A stretch of DNA of 45,818 nucleotides from JAHBNG01 sp039028975. Its GTDB lineage: Bacteria; Chloroflexota; Anaerolineae; Caldilineales; Caldilineaceae. The notes below the pieces were generated by a model, which worked only from the letters and a program-made list of their open reading frames with translations, had not been told where the DNA came from and ran no database searches. The number at the start of each line of letters is the position of its first letter. The first letter of the stretch is position 1. The stretch lies in NCBI GenBank assembly GCA_039028975.1, contig JBCCHB010000139.1:1-45818 (forward strand), read 5' to 3'. Of this stretch, positions 33,194 to 41,817 are shown in pieces. The translations under genes were made by a program, and so were the position numbers.

Positions 33194-34338
33194 TAGACTA
33201 TCTCCTCTGTTTGTAGGTTACCGATTGTTTTGCCTTCGTCTGTCTCAGGCGGACTGTATGAGTGGTACTGAATGGTGTACTCACCAAACGTCAGTTCTCG
33301 ACCAGAAACTAGCGCGCTGTTTTCTAGCACTTGTTCGGTTGAAGGATCTAGAATTTCAATGCGCATCTCTGGGGTATCAACCTCCTGAATAGAAGATGGT
33401 GCCGTAACAATGCGAGCGATAATGCCCTCCGCTGATAAATGGTCCAGTTGAATGTCTGCCCCCTCCCCTTTTCCGATGTTGACAACCTCCTTGCCAAGCT
33501 GGCTGAGATCAACTTGTGTCAGCCACTGTCCTTGGTAGAGGATAGTAGCCTCTCCGTAAGCCGTTGGTTTGGTTCGTAGGAATTGCCACCATAACAGGGT
33601 GCCAACAAAACCAACTGCCAATCCTACGGGAATGCTCAGAAGAATCAATGGCATACCTGATTCCTTTGGCTCAGTCGCTGGCACGAATACAGTGGTTGGC
33701 GTTGGCGTAGCTGTGACTACCTGGGTTTCGACAATGACAACTGGCGACGGTGTACTCGTTACCGTGTTGGTAGGAGACATGGTTGCTGTGGAGGATGGCG
33801 TTACTGTCGGTAGCGGAGTTACCGTTGGTAGCGGTGTGGCGGTAGGACACTGATCGATCAGGATAATATAGTATGCACGGGTGCTAAAGACAGGTGCAGC
33901 CAAGTCCGTTAGGGTAATAGTGAGATGATTTTCTCCAGGCACCAGCATCCTCGTTATATCCTGGGGTGGTAGGGTCAAAATGCGGGTATGGCTCGCATTG
34001 CGGAAGTCATACGCCCAAGCTTGGTTGGACTCAGCTACGGATAGATTGACCAAATCGTCTGATTTCAATTCCCCCTTCCCGTCTGCTGTGGATGCCAGAA
34101 TCGCCTTTTGGTGAGACTGAAAATTGATGACGAATTGCTTGGTGTAAAAGACTGCCGGTGTTGGACCACTCGCTTGCTCAGTAATTTCTGAGACAATGGG
34201 AATAGCTTTAGCAATCCTTGGGCAGGTTGGGCTTTGAGCCAAAGTCACCGTAGTTAAAGATTGATAGAGCATGACAAATATTGTGAGTAGATGGAAAAAG
34301 ATGCATTTGGTGTGTGAAATGGGTTTGAACGGTTGCAT
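33193..34338 (-). CDS. Signal-peptide/stalk/TM protein with a cytoplasmic FHA-like domain
   Basis: A 381-aa protein with an N-terminal signal sequence (about 1-35, FFHLLTIFVMLYQSLTTVTLA), an exported domain (36-165), a Thr/Pro-rich stalk (166-222, repeated PLPTVTP), one TM helix (228-254) and a cytoplasmic tail. The tail (VVNIGKGEGADIQLDHLSAE ... LVSGRELTFGEYTIQY) matches the shape of FHA phosphothreonine-binding domains, although the usual Arg and Ser/His are altered. It probably links an outside sensor or anchor to the tubulin-like protein whose gene it overlaps by one base. Function unknown; the FHA assignment is by pattern only. Confidence 0.7.
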   Translation of the reverse strand: MQPFKPISHTKCIFFHLLTIFVMLYQSLTTVTLAQSPTCPRIAKAIPIVSEITEQASGPTPAVFYTKQFVINFQSHQKAILASTADGKGELKSDDLVNLSVAESNQAWAYDFRNASHTRILTLPPQDITRMLVPGENHLTITLTDLAAPVFSTRAYYIILIDQCPTATPLPTVTPLPTVTPSSTATMSPTNTVTSTPSPVVIVETQVVTATPTPTTVFVPATEPKESGMPLILLSIPVGLAVGFVGTLLWWQFLRTKPTAYGEATILYQGQWLTQVDLSQLGKEVVNIGKGEGADIQLDHLSAEGIIARIVTAPSSIQEVDTPEMRIEILDPSTEQVLENSALVSGRELTFGEYTIQYHSYSPPETDEGKTIGNLQTEEIV

Positions 34339-34423
34339 GTTGCTCTCCAGGCTTGAAGTTGATTGTGACTATCGACCGTTCTAACGAATCCCTCACTAGG
34401 AACTCGCTAGAAAGAATTACAGG

Positions 34424-35083
34424 TTACGTTGCTGACATGATTCTTTGGCAGTCTCCACAGATTAAGCGAGCCTTTGGTTTGGCCCAGGCATTGAGTCCAC
34501 AGTTGTGGCAAGAATACTTGGTCTTGTTTCGACTCTTGGGCATCGTCGGGGTTGCGGTTGTGGTTTGTGCTTCTGAGCCGATTGCTCGCAACTGCCGCTC
34601 ATTCGATTGCCAGTTAACGACAAAACCAGTGGCAAGCAGTTTTTCTGTGACGATTTCAAATGGACCGCCAGGAATAGCATAGTCCGACATGGCATAGCCT
34701 GTACGTTTGCCGCCGGGAAGGCCTGTATCAGATGGCATTAAGCCGATCAACTCCATTTTGCTGGCCCACTCCATGTTGTGGTATCCCCTTTTTCCTGGCT
34801 TGCCAAAATGCTGTTGCCAGAGGTGAGCCATCTCATGGACCAACGTACAGAGGATCTCTTTATCGGGATGTCCAACAAAAGCATCTGGGTTCAGGGCAAT
34901 CTCATCTGTGGTCTGTTCATGTTGTTGCCGATGCTGAAAACGGTTTGGCCAGTAGTAACCGTATGCTAGGCGGTGGCGTTGTAAGGTAATCAGGCAATTG
35001 GGTAGTGTGCTATCGAAGAGCGTTTGGTTGTACCAGCTGTAAGCGTAATCAAAAGCTGAGTATTCTTTTGTGGTTGTCGCCAT
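34424..35083 (-). CDS. SprT-like zinc metallopeptidase
   Basis: A 219-aa protein with the SprT/Spartan core: VHEMAHLWQ, where H83-E84-x2-H87 form the HExxH zinc site, and a likely third ligand H102 in GYHNMEWASKM. The C-terminus has a zinc ribbon (C192-x2-C195 and C209-x2-C212). Mobile-element SprT proteins are thought to process DNA-bound proteins or assist transfer; no target is known. It reads into the conjugation/tubulin operon. It marks the last gene that looks part of the element, but it may also be shared with the neighbouring island. Confidence 0.85.
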   Translation of the reverse strand: MATTTKEYSAFDYAYSWYNQTLFDSTLPNCLITLQRHRLAYGYYWPNRFQHRQQHEQTTDEIALNPDAFVGHPDKEILCTLVHEMAHLWQQHFGKPGKRGYHNMEWASKMELIGLMPSDTGLPGGKRTGYAMSDYAIPGGPFEIVTEKLLATGFVVNWQSNERQLRAIGSEAQTTTATPTMPKSRNKTKYSCHNCGLNAWAKPKARLICGDCQRIMSAT

Positions 35084-35487
35084 AGGATGATCTCCTTTTC
35101 AATTTGTGTGAGATTGGATCGTACGAACGAATTATTCGGTTGTTAAGGTGCTTATTGGTAGAGCTAGCGAGTGTTTCCGAGCCTAACATGTGAGATGCGT
35201 AGTCGCATTAACGATCATCTCGTACGTTGGACTGCATATTTCTAGCCACATTTAATCACGGTTTGGGTGAAAAATCCGGCAAAAAAACCACATCAAAACC
35301 TACATTGATACTTGGCAAGTAATGAGGATTCTTTATGCATCGACTGATATGTCCCAACGACTGTCTGATGGTAAACTGGGATATCAAAGAAGTGGCACGT
35401 TCAAACCGGCTACTGATTCGTGCTGCTATTAAGCACGTCAGATTCATAGCTGATTGCTCGATTTGAGTGTTTGGAAAGGAGGACAAA
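35084..35487. other. 404-bp divergent intergenic region
   Basis: It lies between the SprT-like gene (-) and the NB-ARC-TPR gene (+). I see a small dyad, GAGATG (35192-35197)/CATCTC (35216-35221), two CGTACG sites (35117, 35222 region) and AT-rich stretches suited to promoters. I found no gene, tRNA or repeat of the opposite element end here. An att site could be located in this interval, but none is recognisable by eye. Confidence 0.35.
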
Positions 35488-38232
35488 TTGTCAGAAATGG
35501 ATGGAGAACGAATCCAGGTATGGCGGTTGCTGATGGAGCAGGACAGGTTATCAACAAGTGATTTGATCCTCCTGCGGGAAGTTGCTGCTTTCAGCCAGAA
35601 GGATGCCGCCAGCCATTTTGGGAGAAAAGATAGAGGATTTATTGCTAAAATTGAGAAAGGGGAACGAATACCCAATCAGAAGAAGTACAGAACAACATGG
35701 ATCAGCTATCTACTGGAAATGCTACAGCTCAAAGAAAATCCTATTCTCTTCCAAAAGATTTGGCATGATATCTGTGTGTCATCTTCGTGGGCATGGGATG
35801 AGCTAACTGATAGAGAAAGAATCGACCATTTAAATCAAACGAATATCTATCTTGTCCCTCCAGCTCAGCGTAATCAAATTTTTATTGAGCGAAACGCATT
35901 GTTCTCTGATATTAAGCAACGGCTCATGTCGGGAAAGGATGTAGTTCTAACGGGTAAACCTGGAGTTGGGAAAACTGCCACACTACATGCTGTTGTTGTG
36001 GATAGTGAACTATTAGAGCACTTTTCGGATGGCATCATCTGGGCCTCCTTGGGCCCTAAACCAGATGTGCTGTCAGAGCAAGGTAGATGGCTACAAGGTT
36101 TAGGGGAAGAAGAAACCAAATATCCTACCCAAGTAAGACGTTCTCAAGCTATAACAGATAGTATCGGTTTGAGGCGAATGCTATTAGTCATTGATGACGT
36201 TTGGCAGCTTTCGGATGCGAATTTTTTTCGAGTAGGTGGGCAAAATTCTAGCCACATTTTAACGACCAGGAATCTGGAAATAGCTCAGGAATTAGGTGGA
36301 GCTTCTTCAACAATTACCATTCCAGAACTTGAAGAAGATGAAGCTTATGAATTATTGATGAAACTAGCCCCAGATGTATGTGAAACAGATCCCGCAGCGA
36401 TTAGGAGACTGGTTATTGAGGTTGGCGGCCTCCCACTAATGCTGCAGGCTATGGGCGGTTACTTGCGTTCTGGGAAGAATAAATATCGCCGCAGCGAGCG
36501 TGAAAAATCTCTTGCAGCATTATCCGATCCAAAGCAGCGGCTAGAAATATTACAACAAAGACTCGGTGCTACTTCAGATGAGTGGCACACCTTAGAAGAA
36601 ATTCTTACATTAAGTTTGGAAGAACTATCAGGGGATGATAATCGAGCGTTTTATGCTATCGGTGCATTTGCACCTAAACCTTCACGCTTTGATTTTGATG
36701 CGGCTGCTACTGTAGCTGGGGCGGGTGAGGATAGTATATTCCAACTATTGGATTGCAACTTGCTAGAAATCAATGCTGGAGAGCAACTAGCTATTCACCA
36801 AGTCATAGCTGAAATTGCCCGTTCAAAACTAGAGCCAGAGGCAGAGATACGGCACCGAGACTATTATCTAGGGATTGTAAACAGCGACAGGGAAGACTGG
36901 CGACGGATTGATCCAATGTATTCACAAATTCGCTGGGCCTGGGAAAGACAGAAAGTGAGAGGTCCCAATGAACATTATTTGCTCGATTTTGTATGGATCA
37001 TGAATTCATTTCAGGAACGTCGAGGACTATGGAGTGATTATGTTGAATGGACTTTTGAAGGGTTACAGATTGCTTTCTCACTAAAACAACCAGCAAGCAT
37101 CGCAACCTTACTGAATGGCCTAGGCGGTGGTTATGACGCAGTGGGAGAGCGTACACAAGCGATCGATTGTTATCAAAAGGCATTAGTCTTGTTTGAACAG
37201 CTTAATGATGTCAAAAGTACAGCGACAATTCTTTCGAACATGGGTGCAACATATCACGCTATAGGAAATACGACTCAAGCACTTAATCGCTTTGACCAAG
37301 CTTTGTCACAAGAACGGCAATTAGGGAATCGCAAAGGTGAGGCGCGGGTTCTTCATAATATAGGGCATGTATACTCTACTCTTGGGCAAAAAAAACTAGC
37401 GCTCGAACATTATGAACAGGCTCTCGTTATTCGTCGAGAAATCGATGACCTAAGAGGCGAGGCCAATACACTGAATAATATGGCTGCTGTGCATCGCTCC
37501 TTAGGTGACATGCAACTAGCTTTAGAAGAATATCTGCGTGTTCTCCAAATGTGGCGAGAAATAGGCGTTCGGAGAGGCGAAGCCACGACCCTGAATAATC
37601 TTGGTCATGTATATATGCTGTTGTCCGACACGGATAAGGCGCTTACTGCATATCATGATGCTCTCAAACTTCATCAGGAAACGAGCGATAAGGCAATGGA
37701 GGCCACCACTCTGAATAATATTGCAGGAATATATGACAGACAAGGGAAAACAGACGAAGCACTAGAGGTTCATGAAAAGGCATTGACCTTAAAAAAGGGT
37801 GTCGGCGACCGCAAAGGTGAAGCGACTTCGCTTAATAATATTGCGGGCATCTATTTTGAATCAGGTAAGCCACAGCAAGCTATTGACTACTATCAACGAG
37901 CGCTAGCGATTCGTCAGGAAATTGCCGATCCAAGAGGTGAAGCGAGCACGCTAAATAACATAGCTCGAATTTACTCATCAGATGGCAAGAAAAAAGATGC
38001 TTTGGAACACTATTTGCAGGCTCTTGCTTTGGCAATTCGGATCGGTGATAAGCATACGGAGAGTAAGGTACGCCACAATATAGCCTTGGTTTCTATTAGC
38101 TTAAATAGCCTCGTAGAGGCAGAAGAACAATTACTCCGAGCCATTGTTCTTGCTAAATCCATAAGTAGTCCGAATCTCAAGGTATATCAAGAAGATCTAG
38201 ATTACGTAAAGAGCCGTCTGAATGGTTTCTAA
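35488..38232 (+). CDS. XRE-NB-ARC-TPR STAND signalling NTPase
   Basis: A 914-aa signal-transduction ATPase. Residues about 24-83 form an XRE-type HTH (LREVAAFSQKDAASHFGRKD, IEKGERIPN). NB-ARC follows: Walker A GKPGVGKT (156-163), Walker B LLVIDDVW (232-239), the TTR sensor (259-261) and GLPL (314-317). From about 538 there are eight 40-residue TPRs, most beginning ATTLNNLG- or ANTLNNIA-like, plus one decayed repeat. Ligand binding to the TPRs would trigger nucleotide exchange and an HTH-controlled response. TTG at 35488 is chosen because AAAGGAGG lies five bases upstream; the frame is open from 35467. Similar proteins act as regulators or defence sensors, but the target here is unknown. Confidence 0.9.
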   Translation: MSEMDGERIQVWRLLMEQDRLSTSDLILLREVAAFSQKDAASHFGRKDRGFIAKIEKGERIPNQKKYRTTWISYLLEMLQLKENPILFQKIWHDICVSSSWAWDELTDRERIDHLNQTNIYLVPPAQRNQIFIERNALFSDIKQRLMSGKDVVLTGKPGVGKTATLHAVVVDSELLEHFSDGIIWASLGPKPDVLSEQGRWLQGLGEEETKYPTQVRRSQAITDSIGLRRMLLVIDDVWQLSDANFFRVGGQNSSHILTTRNLEIAQELGGASSTITIPELEEDEAYELLMKLAPDVCETDPAAIRRLVIEVGGLPLMLQAMGGYLRSGKNKYRRSEREKSLAALSDPKQRLEILQQRLGATSDEWHTLEEILTLSLEELSGDDNRAFYAIGAFAPKPSRFDFDAAATVAGAGEDSIFQLLDCNLLEINAGEQLAIHQVIAEIARSKLEPEAEIRHRDYYLGIVNSDREDWRRIDPMYSQIRWAWERQKVRGPNEHYLLDFVWIMNSFQERRGLWSDYVEWTFEGLQIAFSLKQPASIATLLNGLGGGYDAVGERTQAIDCYQKALVLFEQLNDVKSTATILSNMGATYHAIGNTTQALNRFDQALSQERQLGNRKGEARVLHNIGHVYSTLGQKKLALEHYEQALVIRREIDDLRGEANTLNNMAAVHRSLGDMQLALEEYLRVLQMWREIGVRRGEATTLNNLGHVYMLLSDTDKALTAYHDALKLHQETSDKAMEATTLNNIAGIYDRQGKTDEALEVHEKALTLKKGVGDRKGEATSLNNIAGIYFESGKPQQAIDYYQRALAIRQEIADPRGEASTLNNIARIYSSDGKKKDALEHYLQALALAIRIGDKHTESKVRHNIALVSISLNSLVEAEEQLLRAIVLAKSISSPNLKVYQEDLDYVKSRLNGF

Positions 38233-38243
38233 ATGATTTCGCT

Positions 38244-39659
38244 TTAGTTGTTAGATATATTCCTCAGTTCTTCAAATTGATGCCAAAAACCGTACCGGAT
38301 GGCCAGTGTTTTGGCCTTCTCATTATATTCGGCAAACATTCCCTCTTTCCCCCATGCCCAGTATAGTTGAGCAAGCGCTATATATAACTGTGTTCTAGCA
38401 AGTTTATAACTAGAGGGTAACTCCATACTTATGGCTAACGCATCATGCAAAACTGATTTAGCTTCTTGATATCGTCCCTGGGCAATATACCCTTTCCCCA
38501 AGACTTGTAATGTCATCATACAACCATTTACGTCGCCAAGCATGGAACGGGTTTCGAAACTTTTTCTTGCCATTAGAGGAATCTCGTTGAAATCACCCAG
38601 TTCAATCAACGCAGATATTGTATCTCTCTGTATCCAGGCTTGCCTGTGTTCGGGCTCTGGCCCTTTACGTATTGCCAAGTCCAATGCTTTGGCATATTGA
38701 TCTACGGCGGCTGCCCAATGATTTTCAATTTTAAGAGTTACACCATACATATGGATACCATGTACTGCATTTTCCCAGTCCTCTAGTGCTTCGCCAATCT
38801 GGTTCAACTGGGAAAAATATGTAGCAGCCTGAGTTGCATCGCCTAAATTCATGAGGCCATGCCCTACTTGCCGTATTACTCGCATTTTGCGGTTTAGAAC
38901 GATGGATGATTGTGCGACCGAGTTGTAAGAGCTTAGAACGCGTTGAAAATATGGAACTGCTTCTTGGAAATAATCATTGTCTGCAATAACCTCAGTTGAA
39001 TCTACCAAATCCTCAAGCAAAAAGAAATCAAATTTGGGATTATTTTCCAGATATTGAATAAGGTTAGTTACACGAGTACGTGCGCCGACTAATTCTTGTG
39101 GGTCGTCATCATCGCCTTCAGCTAGTCTTTTCTCACGTTGGCAGAATCGCTTCGTTAGTTCATCCACAGCCATCTTATGATATCTATCATAGCTAGCCTC
39201 TGGGATTCCTAATTTATCCGATCTACGTCGCATTTTATGAAATAGAATAGTAAAGATTTGCTCCTGCTTTCGCTTTGCCCGTGAGCCTTGTGGCTGTTCT
39301 AACCCGATCTCATTAATTATATCTCGAAGTATTTCCTCTATCATACCTTGCCTGGAATCAGGCGTATCCTCAATCTTTAGCTCTGTCACCCTTTGACTAA
39401 CCAGAACTGAATACAGCAATGGGTTATCGACGGGGACTGGCTCATCGCGACTTACTCGATGAAGTACTTGCAAAATACTTTTACGATGGTGTTCAATCTG
39501 GTTTGTCATGATTAGGAGAATTGATAGTATTTTTTGATAGTAATTAGATTCCCTCGGGTCCCACACCATGATATTATTTCGCACGTCCGTTACCAGTAAG
39601 GCAACTTTGGCTGAAAGTTCATTCAATCGTTTTATCAGAGGAACAGTACAGCAGAACAT
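38244..39659 (-). CDS. TPR-repeat protein of unknown function
   Basis: A 471-aa soluble protein, all helical. The first ~240 residues lack a known domain. Residues ~245-460 hold TPR-like pairs (YFQEAVPYFQRVLSSYNSVA, QAATYFSQLNQIGEALEDWE, AAVDQYAKALDLAIRKG, GRYQEAKSVLHDALAISMEL). Its 3' end lies 11 bp from that of the convergent NB-ARC-TPR gene. No strong ribosome site is seen at the ATG at 39659; a later ATG at 39509 (MTNQIEHHRKSIL) is an alternative. It may be a scaffold or sensor partner of the STAND protein, but this rests on proximity alone. Confidence 0.7.
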   Translation of the reverse strand: MFCCTVPLIKRLNELSAKVALLVTDVRNNIMVWDPRESNYYQKILSILLIMTNQIEHHRKSILQVLHRVSRDEPVPVDNPLLYSVLVSQRVTELKIEDTPDSRQGMIEEILRDIINEIGLEQPQGSRAKRKQEQIFTILFHKMRRRSDKLGIPEASYDRYHKMAVDELTKRFCQREKRLAEGDDDDPQELVGARTRVTNLIQYLENNPKFDFFLLEDLVDSTEVIADNDYFQEAVPYFQRVLSSYNSVAQSSIVLNRKMRVIRQVGHGLMNLGDATQAATYFSQLNQIGEALEDWENAVHGIHMYGVTLKIENHWAAAVDQYAKALDLAIRKGPEPEHRQAWIQRDTISALIELGDFNEIPLMARKSFETRSMLGDVNGCMMTLQVLGKGYIAQGRYQEAKSVLHDALAISMELPSSYKLARTQLYIALAQLYWAWGKEGMFAEYNEKAKTLAIRYGFWHQFEELRNISNN

Positions 39660-39744
39660 CAGGATACTTTAGAAACAGCAATTAATCTAGACGTACCCCC
39701 TATGAAAAATAGTCAAATCGCCTATTCCTACCAATAAAGAAGAT

Positions 39745-39838
39745 TTGGTGGACTTTTGGTGAACTTTCCGGCTAGCGCCGTGGTAGGTTTTGCTCGACGT
39801 ACATTTGATTTTCTCACTTTCAGAGCAACGTGGCTACC
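39745..39838. repeat. ~93-bp dispersed repeat, copy A
   Basis: This stretch (TTGGTGGACTTTTGGTGAAC ... AACGTGGCTACC) recurs at 43430-43522 in the same orientation with roughly 80-85% identity by eye. Copy A lies ~85 bp upstream of the minus-strand TPR gene and ~100 bp before the FG-GAP gene. In the frame that would read WWTFGELS it meets an early stop. It may be a shared promoter region or a remnant of a common sequence element. Confidence 0.75.
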
Positions 39839-39937
39839 AAACGTTTTTGATTGAGAAAATCTAACAAGTAGTAGTTGGTATCAAGAGTTCGCAGTTTGCA
39901 TACCTTTTGTATATTTATATTCTATGTTGGAGGAAAT

Positions 39938-41698
39938 ATGCATAAACGAATTAGAACCAGTATCGTCAGCATTAGTTTAGCAACCATATTGATAAGTACA
40001 GCATGGATACTATTCGGGCTACCAGCGTCCACCTACAGGAAGAGCGATCAGTCTTCTGCGGGAAAAAACACTTATCAGCCTGGTGATACAGACAAGATAC
40101 TTCTGCCTTTTATTTCAATGCAGTCGAATGATGCAACGGATATCCAAGCGTCTTCTCTCGTTACTCCAGCAAACTGGACTGGAGAATTAAACATAGCCAA
40201 TAGCTATTTGGGACACAGTGTCAACTCTGCGGGCGATGTCAATGGTGATGGTTATGACGATGTTATTGTGAGTGCCATCGGAATGATGGACACCTTCAAC
40301 TACTTAGGCAAGGTATTGGTCTATCATGGCTCGGCCACTGGTCTGGGTGTATCTCCCGCTTGGTCAAGCGTGGGTGCTTGGGGGCATGGGGATTATGGTT
40401 GGTCCGTCAGCACAGCTGGTGATGTCAACGGCGATGGTTATGATGACATAATCATTGGTCAGATACGTTACAACGGCCATAATGGGCGCGTTTATCTCTT
40501 CTATGGTTCTCCAACTGGTCTAGCATCTTCACCAGCTTGGACATATGAAGGATATTTGTCTTCAGGAGAACTTGGTTGGTCTGTCAGTACAGCTGGAGAT
40601 GTTAACAGCGACGGTTTTTCTGATATAGTCGTTGGGGTACCAGGAAAGTCGCAAGCTTACCTGTTCTACGGTTCAGTCAGTGGTTTGAGCTCACAACAAG
40701 ATAGAATTTTGTACGGGGAACAAGCTGGGGACCGCTTTGGGCACTCGACCTCCTTAGCTGGGGATATCAATGCCGATGGTTACGATGATATTGTGATAGG
40801 AGCACCATACCATATTGAAAGTTCATCTGTACAAACTGGCAAAATATATGTTTATTTTGGTTCAAGTGATGGAATCGAAAATTCTCCAAGCTGGACTATG
40901 ATAGGTGATGTAGCTGCGTTTAGTCTCTTTGGTTGGGCGGTAAGTCATGCTGGCGATGTGAATAATGATGGATATGCCGACATTATTGCATCCGCGAAAA
41001 GCTACTATTACGCAGGTGTAGGTAGTGTTGGCAAAGCTTACGCCTTCTACGGCACCAGTAATGGTCTACCTAGTAGTCCATCATGGGAGGTGTGGGGTGA
41101 CATCAACGACTATAACCAGCGAAGCATGGAATTTGGGATTAGTTTAGACGCCGCTGGCGATATCAACGGAGATGGATTCGATGATATTGTTGTTGGGGCT
41201 AGAGGAGCGTTGATATCCCAAGGCAAGGCATATGCCTACTATGGTTCAGCTTCGGGTTTAGCTACTACCCACAGCTGCGGCAATGCAGGCAGTCAAGATA
41301 ATTCTGAATTCGGTCATGCAGTCGCTTCTGCTGGGGATGTTAACAACGATGGCTACGCAGACATTGTTGTAGGCGCACCACGATACGATAACCCAGAAAA
41401 CAATGAAGGGCTCGCATATGCATACCACGGGGCACCTGATCCCCTGGTTGGGTTAGAAATTCATGTGACCGAACCAGTTATACCAGGAGCAACCATTAAT
41501 TTCAGCTATACCCTTGTATCTGGTACGCCTTCGTCTACTCAGTGGGCTATAGTTCCAGATCTGACGGCCTATCCCATTACTAGTAACCAGCCAGCATTTT
41601 CCGCTACATTGCCGTTGCGATACTTTGTAGAATTGACTGTTACGAACCCTATTAGTACTTTATCTACTTCTGAGGTATTTACGGTTACCTCTCCATAA
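39938..41698 (+). CDS. Secreted FG-GAP (integrin alpha-type) beta-propeller protein
   Basis: A 586-aa exported protein. The ATG at 39938 follows TTGGAGGAAAT; the frame extends 21 codons further without support. Residues 1-30 are a signal peptide (SIVSISLATILISTAWILF). About residues 90-480 hold seven FG-GAP repeats of the form GxSVxxAGDVNGDGYDDIxVGA, each with the DxNxDGxxD calcium site, followed by LFYGSxxGL strands; together they make a seven-bladed propeller. Residues ~500-586 form an Ig- or PKD-like tail. It is likely a cell-surface adhesion or ligand-binding protein. It lies between two signalling genes of opposite strand; partnership is not evident. Confidence 0.92.
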   Translation: MHKRIRTSIVSISLATILISTAWILFGLPASTYRKSDQSSAGKNTYQPGDTDKILLPFISMQSNDATDIQASSLVTPANWTGELNIANSYLGHSVNSAGDVNGDGYDDVIVSAIGMMDTFNYLGKVLVYHGSATGLGVSPAWSSVGAWGHGDYGWSVSTAGDVNGDGYDDIIIGQIRYNGHNGRVYLFYGSPTGLASSPAWTYEGYLSSGELGWSVSTAGDVNSDGFSDIVVGVPGKSQAYLFYGSVSGLSSQQDRILYGEQAGDRFGHSTSLAGDINADGYDDIVIGAPYHIESSSVQTGKIYVYFGSSDGIENSPSWTMIGDVAAFSLFGWAVSHAGDVNNDGYADIIASAKSYYYAGVGSVGKAYAFYGTSNGLPSSPSWEVWGDINDYNQRSMEFGISLDAAGDINGDGFDDIVVGARGALISQGKAYAYYGSASGLATTHSCGNAGSQDNSEFGHAVASAGDVNNDGYADIVVGAPRYDNPENNEGLAYAYHGAPDPLVGLEIHVTEPVIPGATINFSYTLVSGTPSSTQWAIVPDLTAYPITSNQPAFSATLPLRYFVELTVTNPISTLSTSEVFTVTSP

Positions 41699-41729
41699 GT
41701 TACACATACGTTAAACGAAAAAGCGGATG

Positions 41730-41764
41730 GAGAGGTTATCTCGATGCGATCAAGATGACCTCTC
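41730..41764. terminator. 12-bp stem between convergent genes
   Basis: GAGAGGTTATCT (41730-41741) pairs with AGATGACCTCTC (41753-41764) at 11 of 12 positions with an 11-nt loop. It lies in the 119-bp gap between the ends of the FG-GAP gene (+) and the NACHT-like membrane gene (-), where a bidirectional terminator is expected. Confidence 0.6.
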
Positions 41765-41817
41765 TACTTCAAAATGCACTTAGAAATTCTCGTTAATGTT
41801 TACCATAATGCTTGGTA

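Larger units (their letters stand above)
22682..35090. mobile_element. Putative integrative element with serine recombinase and tubulin-like module
   Basis: This interval groups a large serine recombinase at one end, an excisionase-like HTH gene, several small unknown genes, Replic_Relax and VirD4/TraD-like proteins, a tubulin-like GTPase and a SprT-type peptidase, nearly all on the minus strand with overlapping or closely spaced genes. This is the layout of integrative or mobilisable elements using a site-specific serine recombinase. I could not identify matching attL/attR sequences, so both ends are estimates; the right end could extend past the SprT gene. Because the recombinase is interrupted, the copy is probably stranded. 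Confidence 0.55.

Noticed and set aside
33700..33850. Short direct repeats that might be a CRISPR or iteron
   Set aside because: They encode the TP-rich stalk (repeated PLPTVTP) of the membrane FHA-like protein and are explained by coding sequence.
35150..35225. Possible tRNA-like att site at the right end of the element
   Set aside because: The stretch GGTGCTTATTGGTAGAGC looks like the start of a tRNA D-arm, but no anticodon stem or T-loop follows.
35239..36265. 14-bp word TTCTAGCCACATTT occurring both upstream of and inside the NB-ARC gene
   Set aside because: Too short and without extension on either side; probably coincidence in AT-rich sequence.
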